The notes beneath the pieces are model-generated. The model saw nothing but the letters and a program-made list of their open reading frames with translations. It had not been told where the DNA came from and searched no databases. A DNA stretch of 64,000 bases from Zoogloea sp041917255. GTDB lineage: Bacteria > Pseudomonadota > Gammaproteobacteria > Burkholderiales > Rhodocyclaceae. Of this stretch, positions 48,973-57,442 are shown in pieces; position 1 is the first letter of the stretch; the number at the start of each line of letters is the position of its first letter. The DNA lies in contig JAYRYA010000004.1 of the NCBI GenBank assembly GCA_041917255.1, forward strand, positions 62,001 through 126,000. The letters are read 5' to 3'. A program made the position numbers and the translations under genes.

Positions 48973-51291
48973 GTGCATTCCGGCGTTCTGAATCTCCTCC
49001 CCTTTCTGCCCCTGCTGCCTTTTGCGGCGGCGTTTGGCGTAGGCCTGCTGCCCGCAAACCGGCGCGGGCTGGCAGCGCTTGTCGCGGCGGCAGTGATGCT
49101 TTCGGCGGGAGCCTTCAGCGTGGCGATGGGGCCGGCGATGTTTGCGGGCGAGCTGCTGCGCGTGAGCACCCCATGGCTCGCCGGCATCGACTACACCGTG
49201 CGGGTGGATGGCCTCGCGTGGATCTTCTGCCTGCTGATCTCGGGCATCGGCGCGCTGGTGGTGCTGTACGCCCACTACTACCTGTCGGCCCAGGATTCCG
49301 AACCGCGCTTTCTGGCGTATCTGCTGGCCTTTGCGGGGGCGATGCTGGGCGTTGTCACCGCGGGCAATCTGATCGTGCTGCTGGTGTTCTGGGAGCTGAC
49401 CAGCGTCGCGTCCTTCCTGCTGATCGGGTTCTGGACCCACCGGGAGGATGCACGTCAAGGGGCAAGGATGGCCTTGACGATCACTGCCGGTGGCGGCCTG
49501 TGCCTGCTCGCCGGGCTGATCCTGCTGGGTCAGGTGGTGGGCAGTTTCGATCTCGACGCGGTGCTCGCTGCCGGCCCCACGGTGCGGGCCGATCCGCTCT
49601 ACCCGGCGATCCTCGCGCTGATCCTGCTGGGTGCCTTCACCAAGAGCGCCCAGTTCCCCTTCCACTTCTGGCTGCCCCACGCCATGGCGGCGCCCACGCC
49701 GGTGTCGGCCTTTCTGCATTCGGCGACGATGGTGAAGGCCGGCGTGTTCCTGCTGGCGCGGCTCTACCCGGTGCTGGCGGGCAGCGACATGTGGCTGTAT
49801 GCGGTGAGCCTCGCAGGCTTGGCGACGCTGCTGGTGGGGGCGTGGTACGCGGTCTTCCAGCATGATCTGAAGGGGCTGCTGGCCTACTCGACGCTCTCCC
49901 ATCTGGGCCTCATCACCCTGCTGCTGGGGCTGGGATCGGAGCTGGCGGTGGTGGCCGCGGTCTTCCACATCCTCAACCACGCCACCTTCAAGGCCAGCCT
50001 GTTCATGGCGGCCGGCATCATCGACCACGAGTGCGGCACCCGCGACCTGCGCCGCATCAACGGGCTGATCCGCTTCATGCCGTGGACGTCGGTGCTGGCG
50101 ATCGCCGCCGCCGCCGCGATGGCCGGTGTGCCGCTGCTCAATGGGTTTTTGTCGAAGGAGATGTTCTTCGCCGAGGCGCTGGAGGTCGGGCATCCGCTGC
50201 TGGCCTGGCTGGTGCCCACCGGCGCGGTGCTGGCGGGCCTGTTGGGCGTGGCGTATTCCACCCGTTTCATCCACGACACCTTTTTCCACGGCGAGCCGGT
50301 GGGCCTCGACCGCCATCCCCACGAGCCGCCCCTGTGGATGCGCGTGCCTGTCGACCTGCTGGTGCTGGTGTGCGTGGTGGTGGGGCTGATGCCCATGCAA
50401 ACCTTCGGCCCGCTGCTCACGGTGGCGGTGCCGGCGGTGAGCGGTGCGCCGATGCCTGACGTCAGCATCGCCCTGTGGCACGGTTTCAACCTGCCCCTGG
50501 CGATGAGCGGGGTGGCCTTCGTGGGCGGCATCGGGCTGTACTTCCGGTTGCAGCGGGAGCGCGGCCTGCACGGGCGCGACCCGCAGCGCGGGCCCAGCGG
50601 CCAGCGGGGTTTCGAACGGATCATGTCGGGGCTGGGCAAGCTCGCCGGTGTGGTGACGAACGCGCTCCAGCACGGCCGGCTGCCGATCTACACCGCCACG
50701 CTGCTGGCTGCCGCCGGGCTGGCGCTGCTGCCGTGGCTGCTGCGGCTTGAACGGCCGGCGGCGTCGGGCGAGGTGGATGCCGGCCTTGCCGCTGGCGCGC
50801 TGCTGGTGGCCGGAGCGGGGCTGGTCTGCGTCTTCGTGCAGCGGCGGATCGCGCTGCTGCTGGCGAGCGGCATCGCCGGGCTGGGCTCGGTGCTGGTCTT
50901 CCTGTCCCGTGGGGCGCCGGATCTGGCCTTCACCCAGCTGGCGGTGGATGGCGTGTTCGCGGTGGTGGTGGCGTTGGCGCTGGGCCGTCTGCTGCGCCCA
51001 GGGCGAAACGTCTTGCCCCACGGCCGGCCGGCGCTGGCGCTGGTTGGCGCGGTGCTGGCCGGGCTGGGGCTGCTGTTCCTGGCGCTGGGCATGACCGCCG
51101 CGCCCTTCGACGGCGCGCTGTCGGATTACTTTGGCGCGCAATCCCTCGTCGCGGCCCACGGGCGCAACGTGGTGAATGTGATCATCGTGGATTTTCGCGG
51201 CCTCGACACCCTCGGCGAGATCGCCGTGGTGCTGCTGGCGGCGCTGGCCGCGGGTGGCATCCTGCGGCGGATGGGGAGGGCAGGGCGATGA
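48973..51291 (+). CDS. mrpA: Na+/H+ antiporter subunit A (Mrp/Mnh)
   Basis: A 772-residue, about 20-helix NuoL-like subunit of the multisubunit cation/proton antiporter, giving Na+ export and pH tolerance. The proton-channel core (LLVFWELTSVASFLLIGF; GAFTKSAQFPFHFWLPHAM with the conserved Lys) is followed by the MbhD/MbhE-type C-terminus (RGAPDLAFTQLAVDGVFAVV; IIVDFRGLDTLGEI). The start is GTG. It heads the operon mrpABCDEFG, in which every junction overlaps or nearly overlaps. Confidence 0.94.
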   Translation: MHSGVLNLLPFLPLLPFAAAFGVGLLPANRRGLAALVAAAVMLSAGAFSVAMGPAMFAGELLRVSTPWLAGIDYTVRVDGLAWIFCLLISGIGALVVLYAHYYLSAQDSEPRFLAYLLAFAGAMLGVVTAGNLIVLLVFWELTSVASFLLIGFWTHREDARQGARMALTITAGGGLCLLAGLILLGQVVGSFDLDAVLAAGPTVRADPLYPAILALILLGAFTKSAQFPFHFWLPHAMAAPTPVSAFLHSATMVKAGVFLLARLYPVLAGSDMWLYAVSLAGLATLLVGAWYAVFQHDLKGLLAYSTLSHLGLITLLLGLGSELAVVAAVFHILNHATFKASLFMAAGIIDHECGTRDLRRINGLIRFMPWTSVLAIAAAAAMAGVPLLNGFLSKEMFFAEALEVGHPLLAWLVPTGAVLAGLLGVAYSTRFIHDTFFHGEPVGLDRHPHEPPLWMRVPVDLLVLVCVVVGLMPMQTFGPLLTVAVPAVSGAPMPDVSIALWHGFNLPLAMSGVAFVGGIGLYFRLQRERGLHGRDPQRGPSGQRGFERIMSGLGKLAGVVTNALQHGRLPIYTATLLAAAGLALLPWLLRLERPAASGEVDAGLAAGALLVAGAGLVCVFVQRRIALLLASGIAGLGSVLVFLSRGAPDLAFTQLAVDGVFAVVVALALGRLLRPGRNVLPHGRPALALVGAVLAGLGLLFLALGMTAAPFDGALSDYFGAQSLVAAHGRNVVNVIIVDFRGLDTLGEIAVVLLAALAAGGILRRMGRAGR

Positions 51292-51722
51292 ACGATTTCC
51301 GCCTCGGCTCCCGCGAGATCCTCGTCGAGCAGCTGGTGCGCCTTGCCTACCGGCCGCTGCTGCTGGCGGCGCTGGTGGTGTGGTTCCGCGGCCACAACGC
51401 GCCGGGGGGCGGATTCATCGCCGGGTTGCTGGCGGTGGCGGCGACGGCCAGTTATGCGCTGGCGTTTGGCGGGCGGGCGGCCCGGGCGCGGCTGCCGCTG
51501 GCGCCGGAAGCCCTCGCTGCGCTGGGGGTGGGGATGAGCGCGCTGGCCGGTGTGCCGGCGACCATCGCCGGACAGCCCTTTCTCACCCACGTGAGCGGCG
51601 AGCTGCATCTGCCGGGCTTGGCGCTGCCGTGGTCCACCGTAATGCTCTTCGATCTGGGCGTGATGCTGTGCGTGTGGGGCGGCCTCGCGGCGCTGGTGCT
51701 GGCGCTCTGGAGGAAGACATGA
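51288..51722 (+). CDS. mrpB: Na+/H+ antiporter subunit B
   Basis: A 144-residue MnhB-domain membrane protein (RPLLLAALVVWFRGHNAPGG and GFIAGLLAV). Four helices are expected. Overlaps mrpA by 4 bases (ATGA) and mrpC likewise. Confidence 0.93.
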   Translation: MNDFRLGSREILVEQLVRLAYRPLLLAALVVWFRGHNAPGGGFIAGLLAVAATASYALAFGGRAARARLPLAPEALAALGVGMSALAGVPATIAGQPFLTHVSGELHLPGLALPWSTVMLFDLGVMLCVWGGLAALVLALWRKT

Positions 51723-52120
51723 ACGCCTGGCTGCTGGCCCTCGCCATCGGCGTGTGCGGCGGTGCCGCCGTGTGGCTGATCCTTGCACGCGACCTGCTGC
51801 GGGTGGTGGTGGGTCTCGCGCTGGCGGGCACCGCGGTGAACCTCTTCGTGCTGATGGCCGGGCGCGTGGGCTCGGGCGTGCCGGCGATCATGGCCGACAG
51901 CGAGGCAGTGCTCGCCGCCACCGCCGCCAATCCGCTGCCCCAGGCGCTGGTGCTCACCGCCATCGTGATCGGCTTCGCCTTCGTGTGCTTGGCGCTGGTG
52001 CTGCTGATGGCGCTGCTGGCCAAGCGTCCGGAGGGCGACGTGGATCGCCTCGCCGACGCCGAACCCGGCGCAGGTGCCGACGGCAAGCCGCTGCCCTTCG
52101 ACGCGGAGCGTCGGGCATGA
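51719..52120 (+). CDS. mrpC: Na+/H+ antiporter subunit C
   Basis: A 133-residue NuoK-like subunit: three helices, GLALAGTAVNLFVLMAGR, then NPLPQALVLTAIVIGFAF, the family block. The acidic C-terminal tail is polar and poorly conserved. ATGA overlaps at both ends. Confidence 0.93.
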   Translation: MNAWLLALAIGVCGGAAVWLILARDLLRVVVGLALAGTAVNLFVLMAGRVGSGVPAIMADSEAVLAATAANPLPQALVLTAIVIGFAFVCLALVLLMALLAKRPEGDVDRLADAEPGAGADGKPLPFDAERRA

Positions 52121-53571
52121 GTGGCGCCGTCGCCAACCTTGCACTCGCGCCGGTGCTGTTGCCGCTGGCGGGCGCCGTCGGCTGCGTGCTGCTGGCCGGG
52201 CGGCCGCGCCTGGCGGAAGGCTTCAGCCTGCTGGCCGGGCTCGCCAACCTCCTGGTGGCGCTGGTGGTGCTGCGGGTGGTTGGCGAGCAGGGGACGCTGC
52301 ACCTGATCCTCGGCAATTGGGCCTGGCCCTTCGGGATCGAGTTTGTAGTGGATCGCCTGTCGGCGGGGATGATCGCCGTCTCGGCGCTGATCGCCTTGGT
52401 GTGCCTGGTCTTCCAGGCGGCGCGGGTCGATCCGGCAGATAGGCGCTCGGCAGCGCTGCCGCTGGTGCACGGGCTGATGGCCGGGGTCGGCGGGGCGTTT
52501 GCCACCGGCGATCTGTTCAACCTGTACGTGTGGTTCGAGGTGATGCTGATCTCGGCGCTGGGCCTGCTGGCCCATCGGGGGCGGGTGGCGGGGCTGGACG
52601 GTACGCTGCGCTATCTGGTGCTGAATATGGTGGGCACGCTAGTGCTGCTCACCGGCATCGCGGTGGTGTATGGCGCCACCGGGCAGCTCAACTTTGCGGC
52701 GCTGGCCCTGGCGCCCATGAGCCCGCTGCTGGCGGCGGGCGTGGCGCTGCTGGCAGTGGCCTTCCTGGCCAAGGCGGCGGCGTTTCCGGTGTTCTCGTGG
52801 ATGCCTGCCGCTTACCACGTGCTGCCGGCGCCGATCCTCGCGCTGTTTGCCGGGCTGCTCAGCAAGGTGGGCGTGTATGCGCTGCTGCGGCTGTTCGGGC
52901 AGGTCTTCCCGGCGGCGATGGCCGACTGGCAGGCGGTGCTCGGCGCGGTCGCGGTGGCGACGATGCTGGCCGGCGCGCTGGGCGCGGCCTGGCACTGGGA
53001 TCTGCGGCGCATCCTGGCCTTTCACATCGTCAGCCAGATCGGCTACCTGATCCTCGCGGTGGCGCTGGCCACCCCGGCCGGCTACGCGGCGGCGATCTTC
53101 TACACGATCCACCACATCGTCGTGAAGGCCAACCTGTTCCTGATCGCCGCGCTGGTGTGTCGCGTGGCCGGCAGCTACGACCTGCGGCGGATCGGCGGCG
53201 TGGCGGCGGCGCGGCCGCTGCTGGCGATCATCTTTGCGGTGCCGGCTTTGTCGCTGGTGGGCATTCCGCCGTTGTCGGGTTTCTGGGCCAAGTTCCTCGT
53301 GTTGCGTGAGAGCTTCGAGGGCGGGCATTGGGTGTGGGGCGGCGCAGCGCTGGTGACCGGCGTCCTAACGCTCTATTCGATGAGCAAGTTCTGGATCGAG
53401 GCTTTCTGGAAGCCGCACCCGGCGCCGCAGGCCGTGGGCCGGCTGCCGGCCACGGCGTTGGCTTCGGTGGCGCTGCTGGCGGCGATCACCACCGCCATCG
53501 GGCTGTTTCCCCAGGCGCTGATGGACTTCGCCGGGCAGGCCGCGGCAGGGCTGACCGAGGTGGCGCGATGA
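52117..53571 (+). CDS. mrpD: Na+/H+ antiporter subunit D
   Basis: A 484-residue NuoM/N-like proton-channel subunit: LFNLYVWFEVMLISALGLL, then AFLAKAAAFPVFSWMPAAYH, which holds the channel Lys, and the discontinuous-helix region near YTIHHIVVKANLFL. Length is normal. ATGA overlaps with mrpC and mrpE. Confidence 0.94.
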   Translation: MSGAVANLALAPVLLPLAGAVGCVLLAGRPRLAEGFSLLAGLANLLVALVVLRVVGEQGTLHLILGNWAWPFGIEFVVDRLSAGMIAVSALIALVCLVFQAARVDPADRRSAALPLVHGLMAGVGGAFATGDLFNLYVWFEVMLISALGLLAHRGRVAGLDGTLRYLVLNMVGTLVLLTGIAVVYGATGQLNFAALALAPMSPLLAAGVALLAVAFLAKAAAFPVFSWMPAAYHVLPAPILALFAGLLSKVGVYALLRLFGQVFPAAMADWQAVLGAVAVATMLAGALGAAWHWDLRRILAFHIVSQIGYLILAVALATPAGYAAAIFYTIHHIVVKANLFLIAALVCRVAGSYDLRRIGGVAAARPLLAIIFAVPALSLVGIPPLSGFWAKFLVLRESFEGGHWVWGGAALVTGVLTLYSMSKFWIEAFWKPHPAPQAVGRLPATALASVALLAAITTAIGLFPQALMDFAGQAAAGLTEVAR

Positions 53572-53903
53572 GGCGCATGTTGGCGGCCCTCGTGCTGGCG
53601 CTGTCGTTTGTCTGGCAGCTGGTGCTGTCCGGGCTGGCGACCCTGCGGATCATCCTCGCCCCGCGTGCCGCGGCGCAGCCGGTGCTGATGCGTTACGAGT
53701 TTGCGCCCATGAGCGAGGCGGGCGCCGCGCTGCTGGCGAGCCTCGTCACCCTCACGCCCGGTTCGACGGTGGTGGATATCGACATGGCCACCCGCAGCCT
53801 GCTGGTGCATCTGCTCGACGGGCGCGATCAGACGGGCGCAGCCGAGGGCATCCGGCGCCACTTCGAGCGCCACGTGCAGGTGCTGTGCGGGGTGCAACCA
53901 TGA
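53568..53903 (+). CDS. mrpE: Na+/H+ antiporter subunit E
   Basis: A 111-residue MNHE-domain protein, shorter than the common ~160 residues. It has one N-terminal hairpin of membrane helices (LAALVLALSFVWQLVLSGLA) and a soluble part with SLVTLTPGSTVVDID and LLVHLLDG, the family signature. Overlaps mrpD and mrpF by ATGA. Confidence 0.9.
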   Translation: MRRMLAALVLALSFVWQLVLSGLATLRIILAPRAAAQPVLMRYEFAPMSEAGAALLASLVTLTPGSTVVDIDMATRSLLVHLLDGRDQTGAAEGIRRHFERHVQVLCGVQP

Positions 53904-54160
53904 ACGCGCTCCTGATCGGTCTCCTGGCCCTGGCAGTGGGGCTGGCGGTGATCCGCCTGCTGCGCGGCCCGACCGACGCCGACCGGGTGGTGGCCTTCGA
54001 CCTGCTCTCCGCCTGCGGCATTGCGGCCTGTGCGCTGGCGGCGGCTATCACCGGCCGGGTGCTGTATCTCGATGTGGCCCTGGGCGTGGCACTGGTGGCT
54101 TTTGTTGGCACGCTGGCGTGGGCTCGGGCGGTGGAGAGGCGGGGAGGTCGGCGTGGCTGA
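53900..54160 (+). CDS. mrpF: Na+/H+ antiporter subunit F
   Basis: An 86-residue three-helix MrpF/PhaF protein: RLLRGPTDADRVVAFDLLSA is the family motif. ATG 53900 overlaps the mrpE stop; earlier in-frame starts lie inside mrpE. Confidence 0.92.
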   Translation: MNALLIGLLALAVGLAVIRLLRGPTDADRVVAFDLLSACGIAACALAAAITGRVLYLDVALGVALVAFVGTLAWARAVERRGGRRG

Positions 54161-54431
54161 AGGTTTGATATTGTTGGGGTTGATGCTGCTGGTGATCGCC
54201 GCGGTGGGGGTGCTACGCCTGCCGGACGCGCTGTCGCGTCAGCACGCGGCCACCAAGGCGGCCACGCTGGCGCTGGGCGTGCTGCTGATCGGAGTGGCGA
54301 TCAAGGGCGGCGGACTGGCATGGGCGCTACGGGCGCTCGGGATCTTCGTGGCGCTGCTGGTCACACTGCCGGCGGCCTCGCATCTGCTGGCCCGGGCCGC
54401 GCTGCGCGAGCGGGACCGCGGGCCGGAGTAA
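54153..54431 (+). CDS. mrpG: Na+/H+ antiporter subunit G
   Basis: A 92-residue MrpG/PhaG protein starting at GTG 54153, with GGGGAGG just upstream. VGVLRLPDALSRQHAATKAA is the family motif (R-L-P-D-x-x-x-R-x-H-A), with three helices. It overlaps mrpF by 8 bases and ends the operon, 21 bp before the convergent acyltransferase gene. Confidence 0.92.
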   Translation: MAEGLILLGLMLLVIAAVGVLRLPDALSRQHAATKAATLALGVLLIGVAIKGGGLAWALRALGIFVALLVTLPAASHLLARAALRERDRGPE

Positions 54432-54452
54432 GCGGCAGGCGCCGGACAGGAC

Positions 54453-55223
54453 TCAAGCCGGCGTCTGGAAGGCCGGTCGGCCGTTGGCGTAACCGGCGTC
54501 AATCTCCTCGACCACCACCCGCCAGATCGGCTTGATGAAGAAGCGCAGGTTCCTGATGACGTGATCCACGTTCATCATCGACGGCACGCGGATGCCCCGG
54601 TGGTCCACCGGGCCGCCGATCTGGGTGATCTTCACGCCAAGCTTCGAGAAGTGGTCGGCGAGGCGGGGTTCGGTGAGCATGAACAGGGTTTCGATGCCCT
54701 CGCGTTTGGCCAGGGCCACCACCGCCAGATAGAGGCCGATGGGGATGTACGGGAAGCGCGGCTGGTCTTTGGTGCCGAAGTCGTCGTCGCTGAGGGCCAG
54801 GGCTGTCTTGGTTTCGCCCTTCCGGCGGCGGTAGTGGGCGCGCACGGCAAGGCGCGAGACCTCGGCGATGGTGCCGCGGGGCTCCCTGGCGGGATCGATG
54901 ATCGAGCGGTCGAGCGTGGCGCGGCAGGCGTGTTCGAAGGGCAAGGGGTGGGCCGGGTCTTCCGGTCTGGCCATCACCAGGCGGTTACAGCCGACCAGCA
55001 CGTGGGGTTCGGTCGAGGTGCGCAGCAGGCAGTGCAGGCTATGGCGGTCGTTCTCGTCGATCTCGCGGCGGTCGGGCCGGACCGGTTCAAAGCCCAGCTC
55101 CTCGCAATAGACTTCGTGGCGGATGCCATAGACATCGTTGCGCAGGTCGTCGCTGAAGGCGGCGGCGACTTCGAAGTACTTCTTGAAGCCTTCCCCCAGA
55201 CTGAAACGATCAAGTAGCGACAT
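54453..55223 (-). CDS. PEP-CTERM/exosortase-associated acyltransferase (N-acyl amino acid synthase-like)
   Basis: A 256-residue GNAT-fold protein of the family found in genomes with the PEP-CTERM/exosortase system, related to FeeM-type N-acyl amino acid synthases and LuxI. Seen are DVYGIRHEVYCEELGFEP (the LuxI/FeeM-like N-terminal block), LVGCNRLVMAR, the EVSRLAVRAHYRRR core, and PIGLYLAVVALAKREG. Such enzymes take acyl groups from acyl-ACP. No exosortase or PEP-CTERM substrate is in the window. It is divergent from the ThiF-like gene (164 bp between), a pairing that suggests a shared pathway. Confidence 0.85.
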   Translation of the reverse strand: MSLLDRFSLGEGFKKYFEVAAAFSDDLRNDVYGIRHEVYCEELGFEPVRPDRREIDENDRHSLHCLLRTSTEPHVLVGCNRLVMARPEDPAHPLPFEHACRATLDRSIIDPAREPRGTIAEVSRLAVRAHYRRRKGETKTALALSDDDFGTKDQPRFPYIPIGLYLAVVALAKREGIETLFMLTEPRLADHFSKLGVKITQIGGPVDHRGIRVPSMMNVDHVIRNLRFFIKPIWRVVVEEIDAGYANGRPAFQTPA

Positions 55224-55387
55224 GGCTCATGGGCCTCTTCTGGTTGTACGGAATGGATGTATTGAGCATCAACGACCCCGAAGCAGAGACCTGAAGGGCT
55301 GAAAGATATGGTTGGTACGATCCATCCGACGGACGGCGGCACGGACGGGCAACGGGGTCGGGACCGGACACGAACTGTCGTATCATA

Positions 55388-56317
55388 ATGTTTCCCGGTC
55401 TGACGGATTCGATGCGCATGTCCGAAGCCAACGTGAAATTTGATTACGACGAAGCCTTTGCCCGCAACATCGGTTGGGTGACCGAGGCCGAGCAGGCGGC
55501 GCTGCGCGGCAAGCGCATTGCCATTGCCGGCATGGGTGGCGTGGGCGGCGTACATCTGCTCACGCTTGCCCGGCTCGGCATCGGTGCGTTCAACATTGCC
55601 GACATGGACACCTTCGACGTGGTGAACTTCAATCGCCAGGCGGGTGCGTCCATGGCGACGGTCGGCAAGCCCAAGGCCGAGGTGATGGCCGGGATGGCGA
55701 AGGACATCAATCCCGAGCTCGACATCCGCATCTTCGACAAGGGCGTCGATGCTTCCAACCTGGACGATTTCCTGTCCGGCGTCGATCTTTACGTAGACGG
55801 CCTGGATTTCTTCGCCTTCAAGGCGCGCCGCGATACCTTCTATGCCTGCCACCGGCTGGGCGTGCCGGCGGTTACCGCGGCGCCGCTGGGCATGGGCACG
55901 GCGGTGCTGTCCTTCCTGCCGGGGCACATGTCGTTCGAAGAGTACTTCCGCCTCGATGGCTGCGATGAGGACGAGATGGCGGTGCGCTTCCTGCTCGGGC
56001 TGTCGCCGGCGATGCTTCAGCGTGGCTATCTGGCCGACCCGACGCGCGTCGACTTCAACGCCCGACGTGGCCCCAGCACCATCGCCGCCTGCCAGCTGTG
56101 CGCGGGCGTGACGGCCACCGAATCCCTCAAGATCCTCCTCGGCCGCGGCAAGGTGCTGTGCGCGCCGTGGGGCTTTCACTTCGACGCCTACCGCAATCGC
56201 TACATCAAGACGTGGCGTCCGGGCGGCAACCGCAATCCGATCCAGCAACTGGGCCTGTTCATCGCCCGTCGTCAGTTGAGGGCGATGCGCCAGGGCAGGT
56301 TTGCCCGCACCGCCTGA
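55388..56317 (+). CDS. ThiF/HesA-family (E1-like) adenylyltransferase, stand-alone and atypical
   Basis: A 309-residue E1-like protein. It has the ATP-binding GMGGVGGVHLLTLARLG (~48-64), IADMDTFDVVNFNRQ (Asp and Arg for ATP) and the YVDGLDFFAFKARR crossover. It lacks a clear catalytic Cys after the second half and has one Cys pair (CQLC) rather than the two CxxC zinc sites of MoeB/ThiF. So it probably adenylates a carboxylate without forming a thioester. It resembles the N-terminal half of Rv1355c-type proteins, where ThiF is fused to a nitroreductase; here the nitroreductase-like gene follows after 45 bp. The start may instead be ATG 55412 or 55418; none has a good ribosome site. Confidence 0.85.
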   Translation: MFPGLTDSMRMSEANVKFDYDEAFARNIGWVTEAEQAALRGKRIAIAGMGGVGGVHLLTLARLGIGAFNIADMDTFDVVNFNRQAGASMATVGKPKAEVMAGMAKDINPELDIRIFDKGVDASNLDDFLSGVDLYVDGLDFFAFKARRDTFYACHRLGVPAVTAAPLGMGTAVLSFLPGHMSFEEYFRLDGCDEDEMAVRFLLGLSPAMLQRGYLADPTRVDFNARRGPSTIAACQLCAGVTATESLKILLGRGKVLCAPWGFHFDAYRNRYIKTWRPGGNRNPIQQLGLFIARRQLRAMRQGRFARTA

Positions 56318-56362
56318 CCCGACCACCGCCCGCCCCGCGTTTTCGATCCAGGAGAGCCCTCG

Positions 56363-57442
56363 ATGGCCAGCCGTGAAACCCTGCTGAGAATCCTCGACCT
56401 GGCCCGCTGGGCTCCCAGTGGCGACAACACCCAGCCATGGCGTTTCGAGATCGTCGCCGACGACCACATCGCCATTCACGGCAACGACACCCGCGAGTGG
56501 TGCCTGTACGACTTCAATGGCCACGCCAGCCACATGGCTCACGGCGCGCTGCTCGAGACCCTGCGCATCGCCGCTTCCGGCGAAGGGCTTGCGGCCGGCT
56601 GGCAGCTGCGGCCGGGCAGCCCCGACAAGGCGCCGGTGTTCGACGTGAAGCTCGCCCCCGCGCCGGACATCGCGCCCGACCCGCTCCTGCCCTTCATCGA
56701 GAGTCGTACCGTGCAGCGCCGGCCGATGCGCACCACGCCGCTCACGGCAGCCCAGCGCAGCGCCCTGGCTGCAGCGCCGGGGGTGGGCTACAGCGTGCAG
56801 TTCTTCGAAACCGGTGCCACGCGCCGCCAGGTGGCAGGCCTCTTGTGGCGCAACGCCTACCTGCGCCTCACCTGCCCCGAGGCTTACCCGGTGCACAAGG
56901 AGATCATCGAGTGGCGCACCCGCTTCAGCAAGGACCGCATCCCCGAGCAGGCCGTGGGCGTCGATGGCGCCACCGCCCGGCTGATGGAGTGGGTAATGGC
57001 CAGCTGGGGCCGCGTCCAGTTCTTCAACAAATACCTTGGCGGCACCATCGCGCCGCGGGTGCAGCTCGACTACATCCCGGCCATCGCCTGCGCGGCCCAT
57101 CTGCTGGTGAAGACCGACGTGCCGGCCCAGGGCGTCGAGGCCCACGTGCGCGGTGGCATCGCCCTGCAACGGGTGTGGCTCACGGCAGCCTCGGTGGGCC
57201 TGCACCTCCAGCCGGAGATGACGCCGCTGATCTTCCGCTGGTATGCCCGCACCGGGCAGCGCTTTTCGGCCCTGCCCGAGATCCAGCAGGGCGCGCTGGC
57301 GCTGGCCGATGAGTTCGAGCGCATCGGCGGCTTTGGTCACGACCAGGGTTTGACCTTCTTCTGCCGCGTCGGGGTGAGCGATCCGCCCAAATCCCGCTCC
57401 CTGCGCAAGAGCGTCGAGGAGCTCATGCTGCCCGGCCGATGA
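56363..57442 (+). CDS. Nitroreductase-like protein (Rv1355c-type partner)
   Basis: A 359-residue protein of the nitroreductase superfamily: LDLARWAPSGDNTQPWRFEI is the FMN-contact block, with a second half from RGGIALQRVWLTAASVGLHL (FMN phosphate side). The middle (~120-260) is longer than in simple nitroreductases. GGAGAG sits 6 bases before the ATG. It is tightly placed between the ThiF-like gene and the CDF exporter, whose ATG overlaps its stop. In azole peptide pathways E1-like and flavin proteins act together, but no YcaO or precursor peptide is seen here. Function unknown. Confidence 0.82.
   Translation: MASRETLLRILDLARWAPSGDNTQPWRFEIVADDHIAIHGNDTREWCLYDFNGHASHMAHGALLETLRIAASGEGLAAGWQLRPGSPDKAPVFDVKLAPAPDIAPDPLLPFIESRTVQRRPMRTTPLTAAQRSALAAAPGVGYSVQFFETGATRRQVAGLLWRNAYLRLTCPEAYPVHKEIIEWRTRFSKDRIPEQAVGVDGATARLMEWVMASWGRVQFFNKYLGGTIAPRVQLDYIPAIACAAHLLVKTDVPAQGVEAHVRGGIALQRVWLTAASVGLHLQPEMTPLIFRWYARTGQRFSALPEIQQGALALADEFERIGGFGHDQGLTFFCRVGVSDPPKSRSLRKSVEELMLPGR

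Noticed and set aside
48850..51159. Long minus-strand frame (769 codons) opposite mrpA
   Set aside because: It mirrors mrpA codon structure in a GC-rich genome, is Gln/His/Arg/Gly-rich with no recognisable domain, and overlaps a clear real gene.
54974..57340. 788-codon minus-strand frame across the acyltransferase start, ThiF-like and nitroreductase-like genes
   Set aside because: It spans three real genes and their promoter region and has no domain; an antisense shadow.
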